NCBI GenBank assembly: GCA_015486105.1
Contig: WFSI01000101.1
Span: forward strand, 1 to 33,913
Direction of reading: 5' to 3'
Source: Aquificota bacterium
Lineage (GTDB): Bacteria > Thermosulfidibacterota > Thermosulfidibacteria > Thermosulfidibacterales > B14-G1
DNA length: 33,913 nt
In this document: piece by piece, positions 33,831-33,913 of the stretch
Layout: each line of letters starts with the position of its first letter
Numbering within the stretch: position 1 is the first letter of the stretch
Notes under the pieces: generated by a model
Told to the model about the DNA's origin: nothing
Database searches by the model: none
The model's input: the letters and a program-made list of their open reading frames with translations, nothing else
Translations under genes and position numbers: made by a program

Positions 33831-33913
33831 TTGAAATTCTCCTTCCATGCTAAGGAGAAAATGGAGGTATATGGGCTCTCTCCGGATAAGGTGGCCATAG
33901 CTCTCTCCAACCC
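33831..33913 (+). CDS. DUF4258/toxin-like small protein, N-terminal part (cut by right window edge)
   Basis: From a TTG at 33831 with AGGGGGG upstream, 27 codons are visible: FSFHAKEKMEVYGLSPDKV followed by AIALSNP. The pattern FxxHAxEKMxxxGLSxxxVxxALxxP is that of DUF4258 and related small HA-x-R proteins, some of which are toxins of toxin-antitoxin pairs. The upstream 65-residue gene could be its partner. Only the beginning is seen, so the call is tentative. Confidence 0.5.
   Translation, partial: MKFSFHAKEKMEVYGLSPDKVAIALSN

Overview
This window looks like chromosome of an anaerobic, probably thermophilic, Gram-negative bacterium, most like a sulfate-reducer-type lineage (Desulfobacterota or Thermodesulfobacteriota grade). 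The grounds are a TonB-family protein, many 4Fe-4S ferredoxin domains, a 2-oxoacid:ferredoxin oxidoreductase fragment, ThyX in place of ThyA, an ORP-like (orange protein) operon, dense overlapping operons (ATGA, TGATG and TAATG junctions) and heavy AGG/AGA arginine use. The taxonomic placement is inference.

Left part (1-8793, mostly minus strand). A DUF885-like peptidase gene runs off the left edge. Next, read leftward, comes a redox operon: XRE-cupin regulator, 2-oxoacid oxidoreductase gamma subunit, a nucleotidyltransferase-like protein and a GltD-type flavoprotein with ferredoxin domains. No alpha or beta subunit is present. A 14-bp inverted repeat followed by a T-tract closes this operon. 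A lone plus-strand gene encodes a DEDDh exonuclease fused to a WYL domain. Then, leftward again, come purL, an HDOD gene broken by an in-frame TAA, and a metallo-beta-lactamase-fold hydrolase.

Middle (8794-16489, plus strand). A housekeeping run: small coiled-coil protein, def, glgA, rpmE, thyX, prfA, an HU/IHF-like gene, comEC with a degenerate C-terminal domain, and trpS. Facing it (16493-22367, minus) is another run: phosphohexomutase, tRNA-modifying-type methyltransferase, recJ, birA and a TonB-like gene. Plus-strand genes resume at 22470 with a Lon-family AAA protease, cmk, and a secreted protein whose signal peptide is split by a frameshift in a T7 tract. A DUF3857/transglutaminase protein converges on it.

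Right part (28423-33243, plus). A clear promoter opens a seven-gene operon: a MerR-NifX fusion, a NifX protein with a Gly/Met-rich coiled-coil tail, two MinD-type ATPases with inserted 2x[4Fe-4S] domains, an Mrp/NBP35 ATPase, a DUF1847 protein, and a ferredoxin with a Gly/Arg/Met tail. Its composition recalls the Desulfovibrio ORP operons, but the regulator is a cofactor-domain fusion. This is the most interesting system in the window.

Right edge (33300-33913). A 3'-terminal tRNA fragment (minus strand) is followed by three pairs of CACCAA-type repeats spaced 10-11 bp. This looks like the att boundary of an integrated element extending beyond the right edge. Two small genes of that element are visible.
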